NCBI GenBank assembly: GCA_951640165.1 | Contig: OX621259.1 | Span: forward strand, 1,922,001 to 1,986,000 | Reading direction: 5' to 3' | Origin: Pseudoips prasinana | Lineage: Eukaryota; Arthropoda; Insecta; Lepidoptera; Nolidae | DNA: 64,000 nt | Program-made: the position numbers and the translations under genes | Notes under the pieces: model-generated | What the model saw: only the letters and a program-made list of their open reading frames with translations | What the model was told of the DNA's origin: nothing | The model's database searches: none | Shown here: piece after piece, positions 47,034 through 58,039 of the stretch | Position numbering within the stretch: the stretch's first letter is position 1 | Layout of the letters: every line of letters begins with the position of its first letter

Positions 47034-47355
47034 GATGACGGCCCGTAGGTCTAGGAGTTGTAGGGCATGTTCAACGCAGATAATGACGTCCTGAGTTCAA
47101 ATACCAAGGTTGGGCCACAAAGTGATTTCGAGATTTTTCTGTTGAGAAAGATTATTTATATCAGCCTGAAGTCGGGAGTTGGCGGTATAACACCCCATGC
47201 CTCGGAACGGACGTAGTATCTGACTTTTTTCCTATCGTGTCGCTAGTGGTCCCATTGGATCATGAGAGTGGTGGAATAGAAAGTGCCCCTTCATTTCTAA
47301 CTAGCCTTCTTCTAGACTGGCCGCCGTGGCTGGCATTCGAACAGGAGGTTATTAT
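47034..47355 (+). mobile_element. SINE (family C)
   Basis: The head includes ctgagttcaaataccaagg (a B-box relic). The body runs through gatttttctgttgagaaag and tcatgagagtggtggaatag, and the tail reads agactggccgccg. The element at 62046-62390 is the reverse complement with the same order, which defines the family. Confidence 0.75.
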
Positions 47356-47598
47356 TTTAATAATGGAAGTTCAATCTCTAGAATTGCGTAATGAGATTAG
47401 AAATCAGACACTTTTATTGTATTTAGGTGCAAATACAAGTTAAAAATATCAATGTGTATGTCAATAAAATTATTACATTATAATAAAAATGAACTAAAAA
47501 TAACTGTCACTCGAAGATTAGAACGAAGAACGAATAAAAGTATCTATAATAAGAAACAATGAACTTTTGATATCAAATGAAACGATGGCTCCTTTTAT

Positions 47599-47647
47599 AA
47601 AAAGTGTCGATCCGACGACGACCTGCGTCGTCGGATCGACACTTTTT
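47599..47647. repeat. perfect 22-bp hairpin, 5-base loop
   Basis: Arms 47599-47620 and 47626-47647 are exact reverse complements (core gtgtcgatccgacgacg), with loop acctg. It is GC-richer than its surroundings. Confidence 0.9.
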
Positions 47648-47659
47648 GCATCGGACGAA

Positions 47660-48160
47660 TTCAAGCGAGATAAAACTAGCCAAAAAGATGAAGGTTTTTT
47701 TAATCTTTATTTATTTTACAGGATTTTCGTACATGAAATGACGATGCCAAATGCATGATACCTTATACTAAGCTGACTCTAAAATAACACTATACAAAGC
47801 CAATGAATGACTAACCCACTGAGTACATAGACATTCATTTAATTTTAAAGAAATATAGCATTCTAGCTCGACCAGAGTACGGTTCAGCTAAAATGCTGTG
47901 CAATACACACCAACATATCTTAAATTTATATTAAACCTTCTTATCATCTCATCTCGCCTACTACCGTTATGGACGGTCAATTATATGAACGTCTCTCAAT
48001 ATATGGTATAAATCTTCTCGTTTTCCACGCTGTTCACAATTAAGAATAAGTTGACTTGAACTCATTCCCAAATCCAATAACTACGTTGGTCGTTCAAAAC
48101 TTCTTTATTTATTCATCAACATAATTATTCTTGTTTTATAATATAATAATAATTATTATT
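47660..48160. other. no recognisable feature
   Basis: AT-rich. Nothing identifiable. Confidence 0.5.
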
Positions 48161-48164
48161 ATCT

Positions 48165-48405
48165 TAGGACATTATTCACACACGGTCTTCTGATCCCAAA
48201 CTAAGCCGAGCTTGTACTATGGAAACCAGATAACTAATATACTAAATATACTACTTTTCTTTTGTAAATACATACATAGATAATTACACTCAAACTCAGG
48301 ACAAACAGACATGTTCATGCACACAAATATTTGTGAGGGGTGGGAATCAAACCCACGACCTACGGCGTGAAAAGCAAGCATTTGTCAACCACGCCAGCAG
48401 GCCTG
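48165..48405 (-). mobile_element. tRNA-derived SINE (family A), near full length
   Basis: From tail (cattattcacacacggtc, aagcttgtactatgg) through agataattacac and aaacagacatgttcatgc to the head complement gggaatcaaacccacgacc and ggcgtgaaaagcaagcat. This is the cleanest minus-strand copy. Confidence 0.85.
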
Positions 48406-48409
48406 AAAA

Positions 48410-49430
48410 TGTGAAAACATCAATTTTATTTGTTTCTTTTTTTTAGCTTAACGTCAACATTTAGAGGTTAGTGGAACTTGTGCCGTCTAGCAAAATAAAA
48501 GTACAAGCTATTGTACTTCTATTCGTCCAATCATTTATTTTACTTTTGATATCTCAAGAAAAACCAATTAGTGATATTCTAATGTTACACATAGGCAGGT
48601 TTTTAATGATTCAATCAACATTAGATCCAACGCAACGTCTTCCAAAATTCGTCGTTTCCTTGTTTTGTATTTAAAGCGTATGCGTATTTCGAGTATGCAG
48701 GGAAAACTAAAGTAGTGTATCTTCGCTGTATCTTCGGCCCAATAAATCCGAAATGTTCGGCAAAAGGTAACTTTATAGATTTTTGATATGAACCCCATGA
48801 ATCAAAATAACTTAGGCTTCGCCAGAACGGTCGATGTCATCCCAATAAATCCCGATGGAGTCATACATATGTGATCCAAAAGTTAGCTGTGAAACAGAGA
48901 ACCCGTAATTTATTATGCAGAAGGTTTAATATTTCGTAGTATTACATGCATGTAAACTATATATTTAAAATAATTTAGGACTAACGTTATGCATTTTATT
49001 TTTTTTAAATATCCTTAAATCTGGGAACACTAATTTGAAAGCCATGTGTATGTATTTACTGATAATGCCACAGTATTGCTCTATTCGGTCGTCCCATCGG
49101 ATCATATAACTTACAAAACTTAGTACAAAGGACGATCTTATCGCTATTGCGATTTCTTCCAGACAAACAAGTATGGAGTGTATACACGAACGAAATGGAC
49201 AACTGGGTAGATACATAGGTGTAACAATATGTCATCGGTAGCGGTAAATAAATGTAGGTCACCTACGCGGATAAAAATATTTTCTTAATATCATTTCTAA
49301 ATATGCCTGATAGACTGAGCTTGTCTTGTTGTTAAGTTGCGTTCCACATGCGTACGGCCAGATTTGCCGTAATAATTGGTGCAATGACTTAGCATTTTTG
49401 GTTTTGTTAAAGTATTAGCTGTTAGCCCAA
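48410..49430. other. no recognisable feature
   Basis: Frames at 48471-48674 and on the minus strand near 49000-49250 show no domain. Confidence 0.5.
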
Positions 49431-49444
49431 GTCCCCTCGGGACT

Positions 49445-49775
49445 GCGGTGGCAGTAAGGGAAGTGTCCTCTACTTCTGCCACATGCCAGCAGCTCCGGGA
49501 AGACAGCTAACTGTTTGTGGCACAGCCGCTGTGCCGGACTGGCAGGAATCGGCAATAGGGGAGGACAACTTAGAGTCCTCCCAACCCGATCCCCAAACTC
49601 GATCATCTGGCACACGGCGCAAAAGGGGCACCGGAGCAGCATACCCGCGTTACATGGGCTCCCACTATCAGGCGCCACAAGAAGGGGCAGGTAGGTTTAG
49701 TCGGTGCGAGTCCGACATACCTACCCGCAGACACTTTTTGCGGTTGGCATTACTCCTGCCTTACCAAAAAAAAGG
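49445..49775 (+). mobile_element. GC-rich repeat with terminal hairpin, copy 2
   Basis: A better-preserved relative of 44965-45265. The hairpin at about 49685-49729 pairs ggtagg with cctacc and gtcgg with ccgac around tgcgagt. It ends with gcagacactttttgcgg and an A-run (about 49766-49773). A poly(A)-like end suggests retrotransposition. Confidence 0.75.
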
Positions 49776-49779
49776 CTAA

Positions 49780-51420
49780 GTCATAATACTGCAAATTAAT
49801 TGTGTTCCATGTGACTCCGACATGTGAACTCAATTACAAAAAAAAGACTCTTGAAATTGGATTGTCTTTCTGACTTATTTGAGTACTTCAATATCTTGTA
49901 TAAAAGTCTTCAAAGGCGGAAATGAAAAAGTGATCACTGCAAAAAATAAAATCCATGGCTTTACATACAAAATTCACTTGCGGTCATCATCTCTAAATCA
50001 AAACCACTTCTATTCTTTTTATTCGACAGAGTCTTTTATTGAAGAAGTCGAATGTGAGATAAAATCAGCTAGCCTGGTGTAACTGGTATGGAAATGGTGT
50101 TAGAAAAGTTGAAAGACAAACTATTTCAATACTTCTCTATGCAAGAGATATTGAAGAATACTGGGTAAAGTTGGATCTTAAATCAGATTTTAAATACAGC
50201 TAGCTATAAATGTGGCAAATTTGGCAACCAAGCTCAAAAATGGTCTGCTGTATTTATCTGCCGATGGGATGCTGAATTGAAAGTCGGTCAATTTGAACAA
50301 TTTATACCTTTTGGTTAAAAAGGAAATCAGTATACTCAGATTTTGAAGTGTTTGATTCCATTTGCTACCTCGTAATTGTGCGAGTTGACAGTTTTATCAA
50401 TGGCCCAAATAAAAAGTAGGGAAATAAATCGCTTAGATTTCGAAGTCGATTTAATTCTCAGCGTAGCAAAAATTGATCCGCGATGGTAGAAATTTGTTAA
50501 TGAAAAATAAACGCAACCTGAGCATTAAGAGTTCACATAAGATTTTTAAGGTGGAAGAGATATTTCATAAACAATTATTGTTTTTTAATAGAAATAGTTA
50601 TGTGTTTTAGTTAACATTTTGCTTACTTAATCTGAAACTTTATTATTTTCTTTGCTGCACTAGCTTTACCTATCTTTTGCAATGCCCCTATAAAGGCTTC
50701 GCGGACCACAGGTTCAAAAATACTGCTTTAAAAGCACAAAACCACTCAGAGTGGTGACATCCAAACACTCGTAATATTTGATGTAAAATTCAAATTCATC
50801 AAAATTGTTTACAACATATCACACTTTTTAAGTTGATATAAATAAAAGAAACGCCAACGCTGCCACAGATACAGATAGATACACAGACATACATACATCC
50901 GTATGAGACCTCTTCTTTTGTCAGGGGTTAAACTCATTTAACTCCGTCCCTATACTTTAGAAAAACGTAAAAAGGTTTAATGAATAATGTTAGAACGCCA
51001 TGTATATTTTGTGTCAGGGAATATTATAATTTCAAGCGTGTTGTTATTTTAAGCAAGTACAGTCAACAGCAAACGTAGAGGATCAAAATCAGACGAGAAG
51101 TTTGGACTCATATTGGGTGCCAGTATCATTAGCTAATATTTAACATTAAAATTTCACCCACTTTAGAAGAACTATTATGAAGGCACAATTTTGACGCAAT
51201 TTACGATAATGCCTGTGTTGAATATCGTATAATAAGCCGATTTAGTTCATCTACTTATGTTGGTGACTGTACCTATATAATTTAAAAATAACAATACCTT
51301 TTACCGAAATGTTTTTGGGTTGTTGTTAAAGCTAAATTATAATTATAATTTGAAAGTGTTAGAATCTAGTGCTGCCAGATAGGATCTAAAATTAATTACT
51401 TTTAAGTCACTAGCTTACAA
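49780..51420. other. mostly unrecognised; trace of a CCHC knuckle at about 50203-50245
   Basis: Around 50203 the plus strand reads YKCGKFGNQAQKW, which looks like a decayed CX2CX4HX4C knuckle in which the first Cys, the His and the last Cys have changed. It may be a gag relic. 50655-50735 is the partner of the repeat at 27318. Otherwise nothing identifiable. Confidence 0.4.
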
Positions 51421-51429
51421 ACGATTATC

Positions 51430-51600
51430 ATCATCAAGAACGGATGCGGAAAGGCGTCCACAGCTGGACAAGGACTTCCCAAAGGACCTCCACAATAGCC
51501 GGTCCTGCGCTGCCCGCATCCAGCGGCTTCCCGCGACCCTTGCAAGAACGACCTTGGAGGGGGCCCGCCCAACGATACACAGGACATAATGACATATGGA
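51430..51600 (-). mobile_element. RTE-type LINE 3' end, minus strand
   Basis: attatcatcatcaag, then cacagctggacaagg, ggtcctgcgctgcccgcatc and cagcggcttcccgcgacc are the reverse complement of the tail at 26200-26290 and closely match 59465-59590. Confidence 0.8.
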
Positions 51601-51659
51601 ACTCTTTGACACTGGAATCAAATGTAAGACTAATAATATCCTAATAATAAAATAATTAA

Positions 51660-51860
51660 TATAATATCCTAGGACATTATTCACACACGGCCATACTATA
51701 TAATACTACAGAAACCAGATAACTGATATACCCATACCGAGACTTAGGACGAACAGACAAGTTCATGCACACAAATATCTGTCCTGGGTGGGAATCAAAC
51801 CCACGATCAGCGGCGTGAAAGGCAAGCATTTACCAACCACGCCTACCGGCTCGCTGATTC
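51660..51860 (-). mobile_element. tRNA-derived SINE (family A), internally shortened
   Basis: Tail cattattcacacacggcc, then a shortened middle, then gttcatgcacacaaatatc, gggaatcaaacccacgatc and ccaaccacgcctaccggctc. Confidence 0.8.
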
Positions 51861-52177
51861 ATCCGCCAATACATGTAATTCAGGTGGAACATCTGCCAGC
51901 ATCCTGGACCATTAAATATGTAAAGTCTGCCACATTAAAGATGAAGAAGGTTCAAGCTAAATTAAGATTTCATTGATCAGCTTCTAATTTGAAGATGACC
52001 TTGAAATCATTGCAGCATGGTATGTAAGAGAGCCCAACGCCAATAATTCCTTGCAATCCGTTTATCATGAAGGTTGGTCGGATAGTATGGTTACTGCTCT
52101 GGTTAAGGTCACCGACGGTGTCTAACAGTGCACGGATAGTGGACATCTCACTCTCTTTGCTCAAATTGACGGTCACC

Positions 52178-52440
52178 GTAGCCTAGTTGGTGGTGCTCTT
52201 GCCTACGAAGCTGTTGGTCCTGGGTTCGAATCCCGGTAAGTGCAAATATTTGTGTGATGAGCACGAATATTTGTTTCTGTGTCATGGATGTTTTCTATGT
52301 ATTTAAGTATTTATTTATCTATATAAGTATGTATATCGTCGCCTAGTACCCATAGTACAAGCCCATAGTACAAGCTTCTTAGTTTGGGGCTAGGATGATC
52401 TGTGTGACATTGTCCCTAGAGCATATTAAATTTGTCAAGT
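52178..52440 (+). mobile_element. tRNA-derived SINE (family B)
   Basis: The head gtagcctagttggtggtgc (A-box region) and B box gggttcgaatcccgg are nearly tRNA-like. Then come gatgagcacgaatatttg, catggatgttttctatg, tagtttggggctaggatg and gacattgtccctag. The family is expected to be transcribed by Pol III. Confidence 0.85.
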
Positions 52441-52499
52441 GCGTTTAATACCTTTCATTTTCAAATCGTACTCAGCATATACCACTCGTTTAACGTAAC

Positions 52500-52985
52500 T
52501 TCATCGGTTATACATTAATTTTGAAAAAAACCTGTTCTGCTGTCGACAGCGCATTTCCATAGAAGACACACTGTCTTAATGGTATGGTATGTCTGTTGGT
52601 CCCTGAGACCGCTGACGTATGAAGGAAAAGAATTCCACTCGTCTTGTATAAGCGGTCCCGGGAAGAGGTAACCTGCTGTAGCTTAGGTAACACGCTTGTG
52701 CGTACTGGGGTGTGAGGGGAGGCATTCAGGTCCCTCCCCTCCCCGGGCGAGAGTCTCGCGGACGATGAGAGTACAGCAGAGGAACTTGTGAGATCGTTGA
52801 CGAGTACCCAGAGCCCCCCGCTACAAGCACTGTGAGGCTGGCTATCGTGGTGATTTTAGTGGGTCGAGCACAACACCACGTGCGACTAGAGCATATCCAC
52901 CACGCAAAAAAAAGGTATGTCTGTTGGTATGCCACAGGGTGGTGTGTTATCTCCTTGATTTCAATCCAGCAATTAAGCAAGCCAT
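52500..52985 (+). pseudogene. LINE RT relic carrying a nested insertion
   Basis: After the insertion, 52918-52960 encodes SVGMPQGGVLSP, the RT motif before the catalytic YADD, followed by a TGA. The part before the insertion (about 52500-52585) should hold the preceding RT residues but is too decayed for certainty. R1/Jockey-like. Confidence 0.6.
52601..52913 (+). mobile_element. 313-bp retrotransposed insertion with 15-bp target duplication
   Basis: Flanked by ggtatgtctgttggt at 52586-52600 and 52914-52928, and ending in an A-run of eight or more, so it arrived by target-primed reverse transcription. The content (aagcggtcccgggaag, gtaacctgctgtagc, ctcgcggacgatgag) is GC-richer than its host and looks like a LINE 3' UTR, 5'-truncated. 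No coding region is left. Confidence 0.9.
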
Positions 52986-53419
52986 TGCCATTGTTAGCTG
53001 CAGATTAATTTGTAGGGTTAACTAACTCCAGACACCTAAGGGTTATTGTGAATAAACTTCAAATATCAAAAAAGTAAAAAACCTGTGTAAATCACCCAGG
53101 CTTATTAATTTGTATACTTTGTACTGGGGTCCTCAGATGCAAAAAGCGAGCTAAATCCGAAGGTTAGCATTCGGCTCAACCAAGATATCGGGACTAGTCC
53201 CTCCCTCTTGCCCACCACTGCAACTCCTATAAGCCAGGATCAACAGTGGCACACAATGAAATGAAACTAAGCGGTGAGGCTGGGGCATGTCTCGAAGAAT
53301 CGTTTTAACTGTCTTACGAATTAAATACGAATCGCTTTAACGAATTTAGTCTGAAAGAAACAAGGAGGAGTTAGAAAATGAATAGTTCTACCAAGATACT
53401 CATTTCCTGATCTTTTTAT

Positions 53420-53590
53420 ATGATTGGGAGCGGGCATTCCGTATGCAAAAACGAGCCATCAGGGCTATCGTAGGCATACCACAAGATGTCTCCGAATTTG
53501 TCTCGTTTTAAGTCTCGACTGAAGCGTTGGCTTATTGAACAAACGTTCTATAGCTATGACGGATTTATGACGACCAATAAATAAAAACTA
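53420..53590 (+). pseudogene. LINE C-terminal relic related to 1-717
   Basis: DWERAFRMQKRAIRAIVGIPQD corresponds to the block at about 298-360, then jumps to a FxSRLKRWLIEQTFYSYD-like tail corresponding to about 630-680. About 280 bp between them is deleted. Confidence 0.75.
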
Positions 53591-53599
53591 CTGACTTTC

Positions 53600-54110
53600 T
53601 ACAAATGTTACTGACTTCCTACATAGGCTTCCGAATGACATGTCTAATGAATTATTTGTATGTTGACATATCAATGTTCTATAATGTATTACCAATATGT
53701 ATATTTTTAAAATTTAATATTTGACATGTAAAATGTACTTAACCAAGATAAATGATTACGATTCTATGATTCGATCATATTATTCAATCCTACTAACAAC
53801 TACATTACGAACGTTTCGAGTTCCTAAATGGGACACATTATCTTTCTCGAAGGGCATCGGAAAACTTGCCATAAAAACTCCCATTGTTATTACACAATCG
53901 CAGGCGACTGAAACACAAAATTATTTGGCACAATTGTACTGAGATAAGGATTTATTTCTCGCAATTTATCCAAGTCTGCAACCAGCGTACAGACAGAATC
54001 CGTCGATGCCAGGAAGTATTACCACATTAAGAATAATACGATAAAAATATTCATTTTTCTCAAAAGATTACAGGAATCGCTTACAGAGGAATATACACTT
54101 TCAAATGATT
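53600..54110. other. no recognisable feature
   Basis: AT-rich. The frame 53721-53942 has no domain. Confidence 0.5.
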
Positions 54111-54129
54111 GATATTGATCGACGCTTCC

Positions 54130-54252
54130 CGTGACCAGAGAGCTGGCCTTTTTTGGGTCAAAGAATCAGCGTTACCATACAGCGTGGCAATGCGGCCAGC
54201 CTTCTGGGTACTTTACCTCCCGACGATGCGGAGGAATTCTACGACGCCCTAT
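54130..54252 (+). pseudogene. possible LINE ORF C-terminus
   Basis: A frame ending at TAA 54250-54252 reads GQRISVTIQRGNAASLLGTL and then PPDDAEEFYDAL. I associate the IQRGNAAS block with the last residues of some insect LINE polyproteins, but I am not certain. No RT motif is visible before it. Confidence 0.4.
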
Positions 54253-54259
54253 AACTTAG

Positions 54260-55090
54260 TTATAGTAGTTAGATATTATAGTTAATTTAGCTTTATTTTT
54301 TGGTTTGGCAACATCGGCTGCAACACCTGTCAAATAACAGCTGGCGATTTTAATTCAATTTTAAATAGTTTTGTTGTGTTTATAGGGTTTAATAGTGTTT
54401 TAATTTATAAAATAACTATAATTAAGTGTAAAGAATAACCAAACAAATGTTCAAAACTGTGTTTTCAATGAAATATATGAACAAGTGTGACTGACGAAAC
54501 ATCACCGGCAAAATGGTGTCTTTTTTTGGAAATATCGCAGGGAGTATAATTTGTTTACATAATACCACCTCCCGTTAGCATTCCTGGGTAACAAATACTA
54601 CATACCAACTGCCGTTTTGATAATTTGTGCCCAAAGCTTCATGTTAACATTGTCGTAAACCGCCATTTTAATCTTCTTACCCACCTATAAAAAAAAATAC
54701 AGGAACAAAGTCTAAATTTTCTTCATATTTCCTTATAATTTCCCCTTCTCAGCTACTGACTTGACCTCAACATCTATTCTGTAAACTTAAACACTCCACA
54801 ATTGTATTTTAAGTCCTGTTTTAATATCTTTAAACTTTGTAATTCTATCCAAACTGTCACTTTCAGCCCTTAAAATCTATTTTACTTGTGTTTTTACTTT
54901 GTTCTTAGTTACCTTGATAGTTTTAGTGTTTCTGAATGGCCTACACTATGCCCTTAACCCGTAAGGCTGCAACTCAGGTAGGTAGGATAAAATACAAATA
55001 CCTCCTACCTACCTACACAATAGGGTACTTGGCCCACCCTCATTGTACAAATGTATAAACTGACGTGACCTTGATTGTTCTGCAACTTCC
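54260..55090. other. no recognisable gene
   Basis: A small inverted pair gtaggtagg/cctacctac lies at about 54976-55014. An ATG at about 54939 opens a 14-codon frame ending in a donor-like cag|gtaggt, which I do not trust. Confidence 0.4.
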
Positions 55091-55225
55091 AACTGAAGAG
55101 TGGGGGGAGTGTCGTAGCAGTGTATAAACCAACGGAGTCCAGTGCGCCTCATATTTACGATAGGCGTACGATCGTTAACATCGACCTACGACATCGTGTT
55201 TTATTTCTGGTTTGTTTGTTGTAAT

Positions 55226-56430
55226 AATATTGTGTACTAAGAACAATTTTCGTTCTTTAGTTCTTGTTTAAAGTTTTCATTGGTTTTAAGTTGGTAAGAT
55301 TTAATTTTTTACTATTCTTATTACTGAAACTTTATTTCTTTCATTATATGAATGAAAGAAATAAATTTCTTTCATTCATATAGTGCAAACTATGGATCCC
55401 TTTGCATTAATTTTGGATAGAAATTTTAACCTGTGGAATTATTGTTATGCTATTTCCTCTGAGGAAAGGCCGCGGCAAAACGGTGGCTATTATTGCCATC
55501 GCAGACGCCGCGCTGTCCGTCATGTATGCGTCCGATGAATGCGGAACGTAACATGAATTATAAGTTGGGTTTTAGATGGCGTTGCAGAACGTCATTAGGT
55601 CTCCTTTAAAGGGGACCTTTTTTGAACACAGTAATGTGTCAATTTTAAATACTCTGAAACTTTTGTTCCATTTCTTTCGTAGAGACTAGGTATCACAGAC
55701 TGCTATAGATGTAGCGGTGACACGCAAAACAGCCACTCAAATATACCATTACCTACAGGAGGTATGTGAGATAGCTGAAGCCCACGACCGCGATATGATA
55801 GGCGGGGATAATGACATAGTGGAGGTCGACGAAACTCACCTCTATACCAACAAATACCACAGGGGGTGATTATTGCAACGGCAAACATGGTCATGTGGAT
55901 GCATGAGCCGACTTACAAAAAAAATTCACGTAGCGTTAATACCGGACAAAAATAGGGCCACATTAGATTCCATTATACAACACAATGTAAGACCTGACTC
56001 CTACATTATGTCTGACCAGCACCGGTCATACATAGGCGTGCACTTGAGGCTGGGTATGCGTGGACATTCTAGTGTCAACCACAGCCGACAATTTACAGCA
56101 GGGACTGTCGATATCCCTGTAGATCCCAGCCTTGGGTACCCAGTACCAGGCTCACATAATGTTAGGTGCACTGTGCACACAAATACAATAGAGTGGCAGT
56201 GGCTAGAATTAAAACGCCAATGTCGCACCTGTAGGAGTCAGCGGCAGTTAAAGTGGTACATGGGCGGATACATGTACCGGCAAAATATCCTCAAAAGCCT
56301 GCCTACGAACGCTGCTAGGTTCCGCCGGTTACTGCGGGACATACATAGAGTATACCCAGGATTAGGAAGGCATGGTATTCGAATTAGGAATTGCCGATGT
56401 GGGCCTACTTGTCCTCGCCGATAATGTTGT
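55226..56430 (+). pseudogene. Merlin (IS1595/IS1016-like) transposase, copy 1
   Basis: The coding start (MDPFALILDRNFN) is at 55391. The zinc-ribbon region near 55500-55590 is broken by frame changes, including a 13-bp deletion relative to copy 2. A TAG replaces Gln near 55686. VDETHLYTNKYHRG at about 55827 gives the first catalytic Asp and is followed directly by TGA at 55867-55869. The same frame then continues to 56422-56424 with SRLTKKIHVALIPDKNRATL, MSDQHRSY (second Asp), SVNHS and HTNTIEWQW (Glu), the signature of Merlin/ISXO2-type DDE enzymes. The C-terminal half is intact. Inactive because of at least three lesions. The terminal repeats are not identified. Confidence 0.85.
55345..55382. 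repeat. 17-bp perfect inverted repeat, only in Merlin copy 1
   Basis: Arms 55345-55361 and 55366-55382 surround taaa. Copy 2 has a single short tttctttcattcttatag at the matching place, so copy 1 gained an inverted duplication just before its start codon. Confidence 0.85.
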
Positions 56431-56499
56431 TATAATTGTCATAATGTAATGTTATAATATAATTATGAAAAGTCATAATATATTGTCATGCCTGTTAGA

Positions 56500-57120
56500 G
56501 ATCAAAAAGACATTGCCATCTTGTCCCGTATTTATCCTAGTTAAAAACTGAGATTATTTTTGCTTAGTCCCTTATTGAGACCATCAGCGGTCCAGTCCGG
56601 AAGGTGTATGCCCAAGTGGTAGAGTCCAATTGGTTTCAGCAAAGGTGGGGCTGCAACCCTCGAGCCGGTAAAACCCATTTTAGTTACCCTCGAGCCGGAA
56701 AACTTTATATTAAAACTGTAGATTATGATCAACTTAAATGTTATGTTCATATAGCATATTCATAATAATATAATGTGCGTCCTTAAGGCTATGTTTCAAT
56801 TTTATATACTAACATGACTTACAAAACATTACTCGTATAACTTTTATTACTCTCCTAGCTTGGAAACGGGGCGTCGTAGGAACGGTTTCTGTGGACAAGG
56901 TTAGAACGCTGACGCAACAAACATGGCCGAATTCTATAAAAAAAAATCTCCGAATATTGTCTGTCATTTGCCCCTGAGGCTACTCAAGCTGGAATATCGA
57001 CCGACAGAAAAATTTTAAGATTTTTTTTCTTTAATTTTCACGGGGTTTTTTGACGTTATCTCGTGGTTTACGACTAGAACAACAATTTTTTCCCGAAAAG
57101 ATTTTCCTCCGAGCTACCCT
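56500..57120. other. spacer between the Merlin copies
   Basis: Includes a short direct repeat (accctcgagccgg at about 56657 and 56688) and unrecognised mixed DNA. Confidence 0.5.
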
Positions 57121-57125
57121 TTCAA

Positions 57126-57847
57126 TATTGTGTACTAAGAACAATTTTCGTTCTTTAGTTCTTGTTTAAAGCTTTCATTGGTTTGAAGTCGGTAAGATTT
57201 AATTTTTTACTATTCTTATTACTGAAACTTTATTTCTTTCATTCTTATAGTGTAAATTATGGATCCCTTTGCATTAATTTTGGATAGAAATTTTAACCTG
57301 TGGAATTATTGTTATGCTATTTCCTCTGAGGAAAGGCCGCGGCAAAACGGTGGCTATTATTGCCATCGCAGACGCCGCGCTGTCCGTCATGTATGCGTCC
57401 GATGAATGCGGAACGTAACATGAATTATAAGTTGGGTTTTAGATGGCGTTGCAGAAGGGCAGGCCGCAACGTCATTAGGTCTCCTTTAAAGGGGACCTTT
57501 TTTGAACACAGTAATGTGTCAATTTTAAATACTCTGAAACTAGTGTTCCATTTCTTTCGTAGAGACCAAGTATCACAGGCTGCTATAGATGTAGCGGTGA
57601 CACGCAAAACAGCCTTTCAAATGTACCATTACCTACGGGAGGTATGTGAGATAGCTGAAGCCCACGACCGCGATATGATAGGCGGGAATAATGACATAGT
57701 GGCGGTCGATGAAACTCACCTCTATACCAACAAATACCACAGGGGGTGATTATTGCAACGGCAAACATGGTCATTTGGATGCATGAGCTACTTACAAAAA
57801 AAAATCACGTAGAGTTAATACCGGACAAAAATAGGGCCACATTAGCC
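57126..57847 (+). pseudogene. Merlin transposase, copy 2, 3'-truncated
   Basis: Collinear with copy 1 from aatattgtgtactaag (57126) to gggccacattag (57847), where the match stops, so the second Asp and the Glu are missing. The N-terminal part is better kept than in copy 1: the frame 57360-57749 shows a zinc ribbon (CPSC, then WRCRRAGRN), LKGTFFEHSN, and IVAVDETHLY with the first Asp. It ends at the same in-frame TGA (57747-57749) as copy 1. The true start corresponds to ATG 57259, with a frame change before 57400. Confidence 0.85.
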
Positions 57848-58039
57848 GTATCGCAGGTTGATACGGTGTGTGCAAAACTTAAATCAGTACTGAGTATGTT
57901 TTACTCTTTAAAATCATCATCTATATAAATAAAAAGAGAAGTCCTGACTGATTGACTGACTCATCAACGCCCAGCCCATACCCTTGGACCTGGAAAACTG
58001 AAATATTGCATAAATGTTTTCTTTATAATGTAGACAAGG

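Noticed and set aside
52178..52250. A real tRNA gene
   Set aside because: The very tRNA-like head is joined to the family-B SINE body that also occurs at 28600-28765.
54939..54985. Short ATG frame ending at a donor-like cag|gtaggt
   Set aside because: Only 14 codons, with the donor formed by a (gtag)n stretch. No supporting exon was found.
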